A program made the translations under genes and the position numbers. From the NCBI GenBank assembly GCA_010279815.1, contig QEOQ01000359.1, positions 934,849 through 998,848 of the forward strand: 64,000 nt of DNA, written 5' to 3'. This document shows positions 11,882-21,394 of this stretch, one piece after another (position 1 is the stretch's first letter; each line of letters opens with the position of its first letter). This DNA comes from Brachionus plicatilis. Taxonomy: Eukaryota; Rotifera; Eurotatoria; Ploima; Brachionidae. The notes beneath the pieces are model-generated. The model made no database searches and was not told the DNA's origin. It saw nothing but the letters and a program-made list of their open reading frames with translations.

Positions 11882-13736
11882 TTAATTAAAATTTATTCCA
11901 ACTCCAAATTGCATGCCATTTTGTATCCTTCGAATTAGAAAAATGAAAAGTAAAATAAAATTTTTTGTTAAAATGTCTTACTTATCACCATTCAGCTTCC
12001 ATAAAGGCCATACATAATTTAGTTCTAGTCTAGCAATATTACCAAACCCGATTACGATACCAGTACCAACCGAGAGTCTTGTGTTGTTCAGTAGCATACC
12101 AGCATTTTGCTCACTAATCATTTCTTCTTAAAAAACTAAAATAAACAAAAAAAAACAAAATTTGTTTTTATTTTCATACTTATTTGATTATGAGACAAAA
12201 TAGACCCAACATTGGCAAATGAATGAGTTCTGAGCCAATTTAGCTTTTTGTTATTGTGCAAAAATGGTAAAGGAGTATACAAATGAGCACCAGCTAACCA
12301 ATAAACATCGTTTCCAAGTGAACAATCATCCGAATGTGGCCCGGCACCACGATTCTTAAAGCCCCGTAAACTTAGAGGTCCACCCAAAAAATACTTGTCC
12401 ATAACCGATATTGTTTCGGTTTTTTTGAGCGGAAGAATTAACCCTTCGGACAAAGAAAGTTGTGTTGTCTTTAGATTTAAAAAAAAATAAATTAAAAAAT
12501 CAAAAATAAATTAAATAATTTTTACAAAATATTTAAAAAATGTTCTGGTATACTGATAATCGCTGTTGTATCGAAAAAATTTTACATCACCTCCGAGACC
12601 AGCTAGCTCAACGCTAGTTTTCAAGAAGCCTCCTGATGTTGGCAAAGCACTGTGATCACGGCGATCAATTAAATTTGTGTATCTAATAGACGATTTAAGA
12701 CTATGACCACTTTGTTCTCTTATTGCAAAAGCCGAGTCCATATAACTGACCAAATGTCGCCAAATAGCCTCATAGGTTAGCAAATGGGTGCCTTTTATTT
12801 GATATTTGTTCTTTAGCAAAAACTCGAATGGAGTCTTAATAAAAATAAATTTTAATTTTAAAAATTTTCATTTGAAAACAAATACTAATAATACTCGCTA
12901 ATTATTTTTTCAATTAGACAATTATTTTTTTATTTTTTTTATTTTTTTTTTTTTTTAATTTGCCTATGTGGCTGAAATAAATAAATAATAATAATAATAA
13001 TAATAATTACCAAAATGTCAACAGTAAAGCCTGAATCAGTTTGTTTGTATTTGCTCCAGGAAAAATCGTTTGATGTTCGAAAAGTGGAAACAGAAAAACT
13101 TGAGAAAAGGCCTAAATTTTTATTAAGCTAATTAGATAGAAAATAAAAATTTATTTTTACTGCTTATCCGGGTTTTGGTTGATTGGACTGGAGTAGTTAA
13201 GACGATAGTCAACATGATTTCTAGTCCCGTATGTATATTCGGCAGTGAGGCGCTCGCCTTTGCCAAAAATATTTGGCAAATAAATTGAAGAGCTCTTTTT
13301 TATTTGAAAATTTGAAAATTTATTGAAAAAAAAAGCTTAATTAAAAATACCAAAGAGCCTTCATTGTTGCCAATGCTGGTGTTTATGTTACCCCCGATCG
13401 GATTTTGTTCTTCTACTTCTACCATAACTTTATAAGATTTAGAGCTTTTTTCCGACTTATCGGCGTCGATCACGATATCAACTGATTTAAAACAGCCCAA
13501 TTTAATCAATCGAGATCGAATTTCTTGTGATTTTTCAAGCATTTGTTCAAAATTCTCAGAGTGGAATATTTCAGAACCAATGTGTTTTTTGATGTAGTCA
13601 TCATTGGATCTTTCAATTCCAGTTATATCAATACTTTTAACGTAACACTATCAACAGAGATTAAATTTGAGACTAAAACTTTTTAAAATGTGTTTACTTT
13701 AACTTTTGAAAAATCAATAGTTGCCGTTCGATACAT
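11882..13736 (-). CDS. SAMM50: Mitochondrial outer-membrane sorting and assembly protein SAM50
   Basis: Exons read 13698-13736, 13351-13647, 13161-13294, 13011-13127, 12526-12834, 12180-12468, 11982-12126 and 11882-11927, about 458 residues (human 469). SAM50 is the Omp85-family beta-barrel that inserts beta-barrel proteins into the mitochondrial outer membrane and contacts MICOS. The N-terminal POTRA region contains SQEIRSRLIKLGCFKSVDI; the barrel contains GNNEGS, RTFRTSNDFSW-type blades, REQSGHSLKSS and the conserved loop YFLGGPLSLRGF, then HLYTPLPF, and it ends in the terminal strand QFGVGINFN. The exon 3/exon 4 junction does not keep frame with canonical sites: the donor at 13159-13160 leaves phase 2, while the downstream frame needs phase 0. 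A sequence error, a non-canonical site or a different exon boundary is possible. The predicted N-terminus is shorter than in vertebrates, so an upstream exon could be missed. Confidence 0.92.
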
Positions 13737-14117
13737 TTGTAAAAGAATAAATTTATTTTTTAAAGTTTAAAAAATTTTGAAATTTTCAAAAAGCTTTTTT
13801 TGTATTTTATTGTTGGTGTAATTTTCAATTAATTTTTTTTAATTCATATTTAGCTTAACAATATTTCAACTACAAGCTATTTTATAATGAGTTGCTTTAT
13901 TTTTTTAGTTATTATTTTTTTAAAATAAAATTCTTCAATAAATAGACATATATTATAATTGCTTTTTTATATTTATTAAATTACCTTTTATAATTGATTT
14001 AAATTGAGTAAAAAAATGGTTAAAGAAAGTTTTTTCGAAAAAACCTGATTTTTTTATCAGGCCATTTTCAAGTAAATAACTTTAAAAACTAAATAATTTC
14101 AAATTTCAAATTATTTA
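13737..14117. other. AT-rich spacer, no gene seen
   Basis: Non-coding AT-rich sequence upstream of SAMM50. Near 14052-14072 a short CCTGAT...ATCAGG hairpin is present. I see no exon. Confidence 0.45.
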
Positions 14118-14174
14118 TTTAGTTTCTGGCTACGCCACTGATTGAGTGAATCAGCGGCGTAGCCAGAAACTAAA
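14118..14174. repeat. 26-bp stem hairpin (foldback end)
   Basis: The arms 14118-14143 and 14149-14174 are inverted repeats with one mismatch and a 5-base spacer; the core word is GTTTCTGGCTACGCC. It is followed by GGGGCTGAGCTCCCC, a second short palindrome. The GC content stands out from the surroundings. It looks like the fused or terminal part of a transposable element. Confidence 0.6.
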
Positions 14175-14589
14175 GAGAGGGGCTGAGCTCCCCTTAAAAA
14201 AGTTATTTTTATCAAAAATAGCCATAATTTTTCAGTTAAATTGTAAATTTTCAAAAAAAATATAAAAATAAGATTTTTTAATAAATTGTTTTATTAATTT
14301 TTAAAACATGAATTTAATATTTTTTTTTGTAAATTTAATTTTAAATTTTTTTTTTCCACTTCGATTTTTTTTTCACACCCTGATTTCAATAAAATATATT
14401 AATTCTCAAGATATTTTTTTAATTTTAATTGAACATATTAAATTAACAAATTTACGAAAAATATGGATCTGTAATTATTTAAATATTAACATTAATTATT
14501 TAAATCGTTGGATAAAAATCGCATGTTCATAGTAACACTTTAATTAAAAAATGGCTTAATTTAAGTAATAATTTCGAAATAGCTATTCA

Positions 14590-15121
14590 TTATCTTACCT
14601 TGTTTTGATTATGCACCAACTATTTATATTTATTTACCAAAAAAATCATTACAAAAAATATTCAATACATACAATTTCTGTTTGGCAAAATTGTTAGGAC
14701 TTAAACCAAATCCAAATAAAAACAAGATAATTGACCCAAACGAATTCAACAATCAACTTGAGAGCTATAATCTGAATAATTTTCAGCATAGACTTTTTTT
14801 AAGGGTTATGAAGATTTTTATTCAGAATTATCAATAAAGTCAATGTGCCAAAAAATTTAAAATCATGTTTTACAAGAAATTTAATGTCAAATAGAGGTTT
14901 TCAACTGCGCAATGATTTTGAGTTCAGAATACCGAGTATTGGAAAATATGTATAACTCAATTGTAGAAGAGACTTTTTCACATTTTTTTCAAAAATTTGC
15001 CAATAAACTCGTTCTTCGAGATTTAAACTTGACTCGGCAAACGTTTGAAATAAAAGTAGCAAATAATGCAAACAATTTAGTCCAAGAGATGATGAAGCAA
15101 TTTAAAAAATTTGACCTATAA
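14590..15121 (+). pseudogene. Decayed LINE (non-LTR retrotransposon) 3' end
   Basis: Conceptual translation in plus-strand frames gives the C-terminal region typical of LINE reverse transcriptases: a FDYAPT word (compare the FDYC motif of RT C-termini), then an NFCLAKLLGL stretch, LNNFQHRLFLR, a shifted-frame segment with GFQLRN, and TFSHFFQKFANKL. The pieces fall in different frames with stops between them, so this is a broken copy with no intact ORF. A 69-residue open frame at 14912-15121 is one of these pieces. The 5' bulk of the element (endonuclease, RT catalytic core) is absent here; an AT-rich, weakly open stretch at 14300-14532 may be more of it. Confidence 0.55.
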
Positions 15122-15641
15122 TATTCAAACCTTTAATTAATAGAGAAAAAAAAATTATCTATTATTTTATTTAAAAAAATGTATTTTTATATATTTTTTT
15201 TTTATCAATAAATGGTACGGCTTCTCTCGCGATAGCCTTTTGTCCGTATAAGAAATTAAATAGAGATTCAATTATTTTTTCAATATCAATAAATCAATTA
15301 GTCAAATTTTTTTGCTAAAATAATCTAAAATCACCTCTTTTTTAATTTAATTTTTTACTTTATTATCTATGTGACTTATGAATCCTGTGAAATTAATTTT
15401 CAATATTCACAATATTGTCTTTTGTATGTGTTTTTTTAAGATGAAAAATAAAATAATTTGTATTTGGAGCCTTTAAGATATTCTAAAATTTTGTTAATAT
15501 ATCATATTTTAATCGGGTATTAAACAATTTTAAATAAATAGCCCTGCTCCAGATAAAAATTGCTCCCAACTTCACTCTCCCTAGCCTAACAAAACTCGTA
15601 CAATTTTCATGTTCGCATCAATTTATCAAATTTTGCTACAT

Positions 15642-16188
15642 TGTTTAAAGTTAAACTGTATAATGGGTAAAATTACATCATTTTACGTAATTTTACGTCA
15701 GAAAATGTAAGCTTACATAATATTACATCATTTCTTGTATGTAAGAAGATGCAAGATAATATAATCTTACGTAATTTTACGTAATATTACACTAGTTTAG
15801 TACTTTTTCTTGCAATTAGCCCTCTTACAATCTAATAATATGTAATTTTCTGTCATATCTTTTAGTAATGAAAATATTAGGTACCCTTATTATTATAGTA
15901 AATATTAGGTATTAGGTACCCTTAGGGAAGTACCCTTATTTTTTTATAAAATTCAAATTTTTATTAATTTTTCACTTTTTCCTCTAAAATTCAGTTTTTT
16001 TTTGGCCGTAAGCTTCTTGACGAAACTTACTTAAACTAGTGTAATTTTAAGTAAAATTAAGTAAGATTATATTATCTTACATTTTCTTACATACAAGTAA
16101 TGATGTAATATTATGTAAGCTTACATTTTCTGACGTAAAATTACGTAAATGATGTAATCTTACCCATTATTCAGTTTAACTTTAAACA
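15642..16188. mobile_element. MITE-like element with ~160-bp terminal inverted repeats
   Basis: The left arm (15642-15800) and right arm (about 16030-16188) are near-identical inverted repeats, starting TGTTTAAAGTTAAACTG and containing many TTACGTAA/TTACATAA words. The ~230-bp centre is AT-rich, has short GGTACCCTTA repeats and no ORF. This is a non-autonomous foldback DNA element. I could not define a target duplication. Confidence 0.75.
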
Positions 16189-16296
16189 CTGTATGTTTTT
16201 ATTTTATTTAATATCAATAGTTAAAATTATATCTTACATCACTATTTATTTTTTATGCATGAAAATAACTTTGGTATTAATTATATGCAATTTTTA

Positions 16297-16651
16297 GGCA
16301 TCTTGAAGTTTAGGATCAAAAAAATCAGATCAAATAGTATTTTGATTGTAACTTTTGAATGGTATTTGATTAAGTATCTCTGCAAAATGCCAACTAATGC
16401 AAAAAACATGCTAAACATTAGATCATGCTCTGCAAAAACTCTGCAATTAAACTGTACAGTTGAGTTAAATACTTTTAAATGACGTGCATTTTTCTGCAAA
16501 ATTGCAGAGTTTTTGCAGAGCAGTTTATAATATTTAGCATGTTTTTTGCATTAGTTGGCATTTTGCAGAGATACTTAATCAAATAACATTCAAAAGTTAC
16601 AATCAAAATACTAATTGATCTGATTTTTTTGATCCTAAACTTCAAGATGCC
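16297..16651. mobile_element. Foldback element, arms ~160 bp
   Basis: The sequence from GGCATCTTGAAGTTTAGGATC at 16297 is repeated in reverse complement ending at 16651, with the centre near 16480. The arms carry TGCAAAATGCCAACTAATGC and CTCTGCAAAAACTCTGCA words. The two overlapping open frames on opposite strands (16255-16482 and 16281-16499) are mirror translations of the arms, not genes. Confidence 0.75.
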
Positions 16652-16861
16652 AATTTTTAACTTTTAAAATTATTCATTACTTCTAGAAAATAACTTTGTC
16701 TTTTTTCTTGAAAAAAAACTTTTAAGTGGATTGTCCACAGCTCGACTAATTATTTAAAATCTAAAGTTATTTATGGTTTTTATTTCAATATTTTATCTCG
16801 AAAAAAAATTTTAAAGGAAATTTTAAATTCAAAACAGTTATATAAGATGTTTGATTTGAAT

Positions 16862-17605
16862 TTAGCAATAGCATATTTTTCTATTTTGGTTGATTGTGGT
16901 GCTACAAGTTCGATTGACAGCTGAAGAAGCAATGTACGAAGCTCGCGCTAAACATGTATAAAACTGAACATCATCGAATATAAATTCTGTGCATTTCTGT
17001 TTCAAACAATTGTTATACTTGGTATCACAATCATTTTTCAGTGTCTGGCAATTGTTGGTACAGCATTTTTCATTCAAACAGTAATTGTGCTGATCACAAC
17101 AAGAATTGAAAACATTGACTGATGGGTCAATAAATCCTTTGCTAATGCATCCATTTGGCCGATCAAAAAAATAATCCACCAATTTGTTTTGATAATTGAT
17201 TCTTTGGAAGCACACTGTGTTACATGGATCACCTAGAACGGAACCATTTGCTCCAGTGGGGAAAAAAAAATCAACTGCCATATGATAAATCGAAATCGAT
17301 TGATCCTTTATTTTGTCAAATGCGGTATTAACAGCATCAACTAAAGTGTTGGAAAAAAAATTGTCCATTGATCCAGCGATGCCCTGAAGCTGGTTTCCAA
17401 AACTAGCCAATGGGTCCGATATGGCATTGACGACATTGTTGACACCAGATGTCACCGGGTCTATAATGTTATTGTTGATCCATGATGTTACTGAACCCAA
17501 GAAACGCTTTTCTTTATGACGCTCGTGATCATGTTTGACGGTCTTAGTATCCAGTACTGAAATTAAGGTAAACCCTAATATTATTGATAGAATAAAAAAT
17601 TTCAT
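16862..17605 (-). CDS. Secreted PLA2 group XII-like protein with altered active site
   Basis: A single-exon, 247-residue protein. Residues 1-19 look like a signal peptide, followed by a basic HKEKR segment (about 30-34) that could be a processing site and an amphipathic low-complexity region to about residue 115. The Cys-rich C-terminal half (about 126-247) resembles group XII phospholipase A2: RPNGC at 149-153, the active-site block CCDQHNYC at 169-176, and CQTLKNDCDTKYNNCL with paired cysteines, ending CYC. In active secreted PLA2 the block is CCxxHDxC; here His173 is kept but the adjacent calcium-binding Asp is Asn174. Loss of the Asp in other PLA2s usually abolishes normal calcium-dependent catalysis, so a non-enzymatic or altered role is likely, as in PLA2G12B, although there the catalytic His is the residue replaced. 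Absence of introns is unusual for this window. Confidence 0.8.
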   Translation of the reverse strand: MKFFILSIILGFTLISVLDTKTVKHDHERHKEKRFLGSVTSWINNNIIDPVTSGVNNVVNAISDPLASFGNQLQGIAGSMDNFFSNTLVDAVNTAFDKIKDQSISIYHMAVDFFFPTGANGSVLGDPCNTVCFQRINYQNKLVDYFFDRPNGCISKGFIDPSVNVFNSCCDQHNYCLNEKCCTNNCQTLKNDCDTKYNNCLKQKCTEFIFDDVQFYTCLARASYIASSAVNRTCSTTINQNRKICYC

Positions 17606-19848
17606 ATTTAGTGTTAAAAATGTTAAAGAAATTTAATTTATTTGAAATTTTATATTATTTGATCGAGAGAAAACAACATGATTTGACGAGTAAGCCAGAA
17701 AATAATTGCGATAAGATGAATTTCTAAAATAATCGGTGATTTTAAAATTCAATTTTTTCTCCCAAAAATGGCGTATTTAATAAAAATTTAAAAAAAAATA
17801 TGTGATATTGCAAAATAGTGTGATAGTCTATGGTGTTTTTTATCTATAAAGCGTTCATTAAACCTGAACAAAAAAAGAAATCCTGAAATATACTTGATAC
17901 TTTTTACGTTGACATTTTTTTATAAAAAAATGTCAACTCATAGAGTAAAAAAATGGCGCTAAAATAAAAATAAAAGTGCATTATACCATCATAATTTTTT
18001 TCAACTTAAAATCAGCCAGATCCTTTTTTTAAATAAAAAAATTCAGTTTTTGATTAAATATTTGACATTATTTAAAAACGATTTGTACAACTCTGAGAAA
18101 AAAAATCAAAGATTGCTAAAATCTGAATATGTCAGACAGTTCAATAGAAATTATTTTTAAATGTTTAAGATGTCAATTATTTTTTTTGTCCCAAATATTT
18201 TACAGAATTATCTATTGGAAAATAATAAAGGCTTACTAGAGAACCTTTACTGTAAACGATGTGGAAAATAATTTACGTTTTAGTTTATAGAAAGGAATAT
18301 ATAACATTTTATTTAGTAATCAATGTTTTTTTTTAGATTCATTTGTAATAATCATCAAAGATAGTTATTCCAAGAGAATAGCTTACTTCTATATTTTTAT
18401 ATGATGTAAAAATATGGGGAATGGTGCGACTTATAATCAAAATAGCCTTTTAGCTTTTAGATGCTTGCCACAGCCACATTATGATAGTGTTTGTAAAAAA
18501 ATTTTAATAGTTAAAGTTTTTCTGAATTGAAAAGATCGAATTGAAGAAACTTCATACTCCTAAAAATACAAAAAAGATTTGACTTATCATTTAAACAATA
18601 AAAAAATATAATTTAGTTTTCTTAAATTTAACTAAGTAAGAAAAAAAATCTTCAGTAACAGAGTTAACTTTTTCACACCATGTTAAACGATTGGGTCCAT
18701 TGAAGAAAAAATTGCTGTTTTTTTAATTATTAAGATAAAGGGTAACATAGAATTTAATACAGCAAATGTACCAAAAGCACGACTTATTTTTAGGGAAATT
18801 TGAAAGCTAAAGTTTATGATGGTAATTAGATGACCAATAGCCTCAATCAGCTTGAAAACCAAATTCATACATTTCTGAGCAAAATTGATCTAAAGGTTCT
18901 ACAAGATCATTCCATAAAAGTAAGCACTAGACTCGACAACAAAATTGAGGAAAATTACGAAATTTTACTTCTTTTTTTCGTAAATTAAAAAAGGCCCAAA
19001 AAAACAAAAGATATTTTATTATTTTTTTGTATAAAAAACTACGTAAATTTTACAAAATTTAAAGAAAAGAACTAAAAGAAGACTGTTTTTACAGTTAACG
19101 AAAAAGAAGTAAAATTTCGTAATTAATTTTGCTGTTTATAATTTTCATTCCACCTTAATGTTTATTTTCATATTTTACTAGGCTGCTAAAGCGAACATCT
19201 TTTATCTGATTTTTTAAAGAACAATAGTTTGCTATTTATAAAAATAAAGAAAAGAGAAGTACCAATGACTCAGTCATGTGAAACTTAATTTAAGAGACCA
19301 AGGTTTGTGCAAACTTTAAAGATGAACAAATAAATTTTAAATTATTTTATAATTAATAAAGAAAAAAAACGAGGACAGTTTAAATGTCGCCTTTAATTAT
19401 TGAAATAAAATAGAAAAATTCTTGCCACATGGTTGAGTATTTTTGATCGTTAAATACTTAAAACAATTATAAAATTTGTTTTTTTTCTTGATGCATTTTC
19501 ATGATTGATAATATTAAAAATATATTATTAACATGACATTTTTACAAAATAAATATTCAAATAATTAATTGAATACTTTTGCTTATAATTTTCTATCAAT
19601 ATTAAAATTAAATAAAAAAAAATTTTCCAAAAAATAATCTTTCCTTTATTAATATCATAAATTTTATTGAATTTTTTAGCACGAAATAAATTGCTCTTTG
19701 TAATTTAATCCAAATGTAAATCTAATTAATGATAAGTAAAAAATGACATTAATTTTTGAATTTTGGACTAAATATTTAGCATTGTGTGCTATTTTAAATA
19801 CAGATTTTATTTAAATCTAATTTCAAAATTTATCTCTTGCATTTTCTT
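17606..19848. other. Intergenic, AT-rich, contains one dispersed repeat
   Basis: I find no convincing exon between the PLA2-like gene and GCH1. A short frame at 18683-18868 has no recognisable features. The stretch around 18220-18485 is a dispersed repeat (separate entry). Confidence 0.5.
18220..18485. repeat. Dispersed repeat, inverted copy at 30650-30890
   Basis: Words including GTAAACGATGTGG, TTCATTTGTAATAATCATCA and AAAATAGCCTTTTAG occur in the same order, in reverse complement, at 30650-30890. Differences are scattered, so the copies are old. No ORF or clear termini are seen. Confidence 0.6.
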
Positions 19849-20723
19849 ATGAATTCATTAGAATCGGTCGACACAGTCAAATTTAGTTCAATGAGACCTG
19901 ATAACTCGAAAATTCCCAGTAAGAAAAAATAAAATTAAAATAATATAATTAAAAATTGCTTCAATTAAAGAGAAAGAGGAAGAAAATGAGTTCAAAACAG
20001 AGCTAGAAAATGAAGAAACAAAATCTATTTCATCTAGTCAAATCGCTAAGTCTTACTCGGACATTTTAGCATTGATAGGAGAAAATCCGGCAAGACAAGG
20101 TCTGGAAAAAACTCCAATACGAGCTGCAAATGCACTCCTTCATTTTACCAAAGGCTACACTCAAAACATAAACGATGTTGTCCAGGACGCTATTTTCAAC
20201 GAAGATGTTGATGATATGGTCATTGTCAAAGACATCGATATGTATTCACTATGCGAACATCACATGGTCCCTTTTTTTGGAAAGGTACTAATTATTTTTT
20301 TATTCATTCTCTTAATAATTTTAAAAAGGTTTCCATCGGCTATTTGCCAAACAAAAAGGTTATTGGGCTGAGCAAATTAGCTAGGTAATATAAAAAACAC
20401 TTTGTTTGCCTGAAAATAATTTTTCTATTTATTAAGAATTGTTGAAATGTTCAGCCGTAGATTACAAAGTAAAATTTTAGTTTAACTTTTAAATTAAATA
20501 ATTATTGGTTTTAGTTCAAGAGCGTTTGACAGTTGAGATAGCTAATGCTATAATGGAAGCATTGGAGCCCAGAGGTGTCGGCGTGGTCGTTCATGCAACT
20601 CACATGTGCATGGTGATGAGGGGCGTAGAAAAACTAAGCAGTAAAACAGTAACAAGTGCAATGCTTGGTGAATTCAGAAATGATTCAAAAACTCGCCAAG
20701 AATTTCTATCTTTGATTAAATAA
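19849..20723 (+). CDS. GCH1: GTP cyclohydrolase I
   Basis: Five exons (19849-19918, 19971-20284, 20329-20384, 20437-20468, 20515-20723) give 226 residues, the usual animal length. The enzyme converts GTP to 7,8-dihydroneopterin triphosphate, the first and committed step of tetrahydrobiopterin synthesis, in the cytosol. Seen motifs are [16 protein letters not shown], the zinc/active-site block [19 protein letters not shown] (Cys and paired His), [19 protein letters not shown], and the C-terminal [13 protein letters not shown] with the second zinc-binding Cys, then TSAMLGEFR. The N-terminal ~55 residues are acidic and poorly conserved, as expected for the regulatory extension. Introns are 44-52 nt, typical for native genes here. 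Confidence 0.95.
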
Positions 20724-21098
20724 TTTAATGTTTGACTAATTAATTTATAAACTAATTTATTGATCCAATTTTTATAAAAATTTAATAATATTAAAAGAGT
20801 TTTAAAAAGAATTCAATGACCTTTATTGCTGTTATTTTAGCAAACTGAATTAGTGGACGATCTTGGCCAAAAAGTTAAAAGCTTATAATGATCCATTCAA
20901 GTACTTGCTACTTTAGATAACAAATAAACTGCAACTATTTTACTAAAACCAAATTTTTTTTATTTTTAAAGTAACTTTTTGACCTTTTTTAAAACAAATT
21001 ATTTTCTATGTATAAAAGGATAAGTAAAACGTGAGCTCTTACTTGGTATATTCTAAAAATTTTAACTTAGTATCTTCATATTACCAAGAATTTAAAGT
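20724..21098. other. AT-rich spacer after GCH1
   Basis: No coding or RNA feature is seen. The duplicated block shared with 37387-40722 begins at about 21099. Confidence 0.4.
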
Positions 21099-21394
21099 TA
21101 CATTTTTGAATTAAAGCGAATGGGGAAACATTAAAAAATCAGAGTTTAAATAAGAAAGCTTTATTATCAAATTTTAGCAATGCCGAATTAAATGATTAAC
21201 TTAATTCGATATTAATAATGAATTTAATTGATTAGAAGTAAACTTTAAATATGTGTTTATTCTTGAAAAGACTTGGAAGATTTGTTTAATCTTTTCAAGA
21301 AAATTAATAGAAATTAAAAGTAATTAGTTGAAAAGTTTTTTTAATTTAATTTTAAAATTAGTTTATTGATACAAAGTTTTAAAAAAGATTGAAA

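Noticed and set aside
12979..13006. AAT/AAATA microsatellite in a SAMM50 intron
   Set aside because: Real but ordinary simple repeat of a kind expected in AT-rich introns; not reported as a feature of interest.
18129..18270. Possible small zinc-ribbon gene (KCLRC and CKRCGK words)
   Set aside because: No splice sites join the two CxxC pieces in frame, and the second part belongs to the dispersed repeat shared with 30650-30890.
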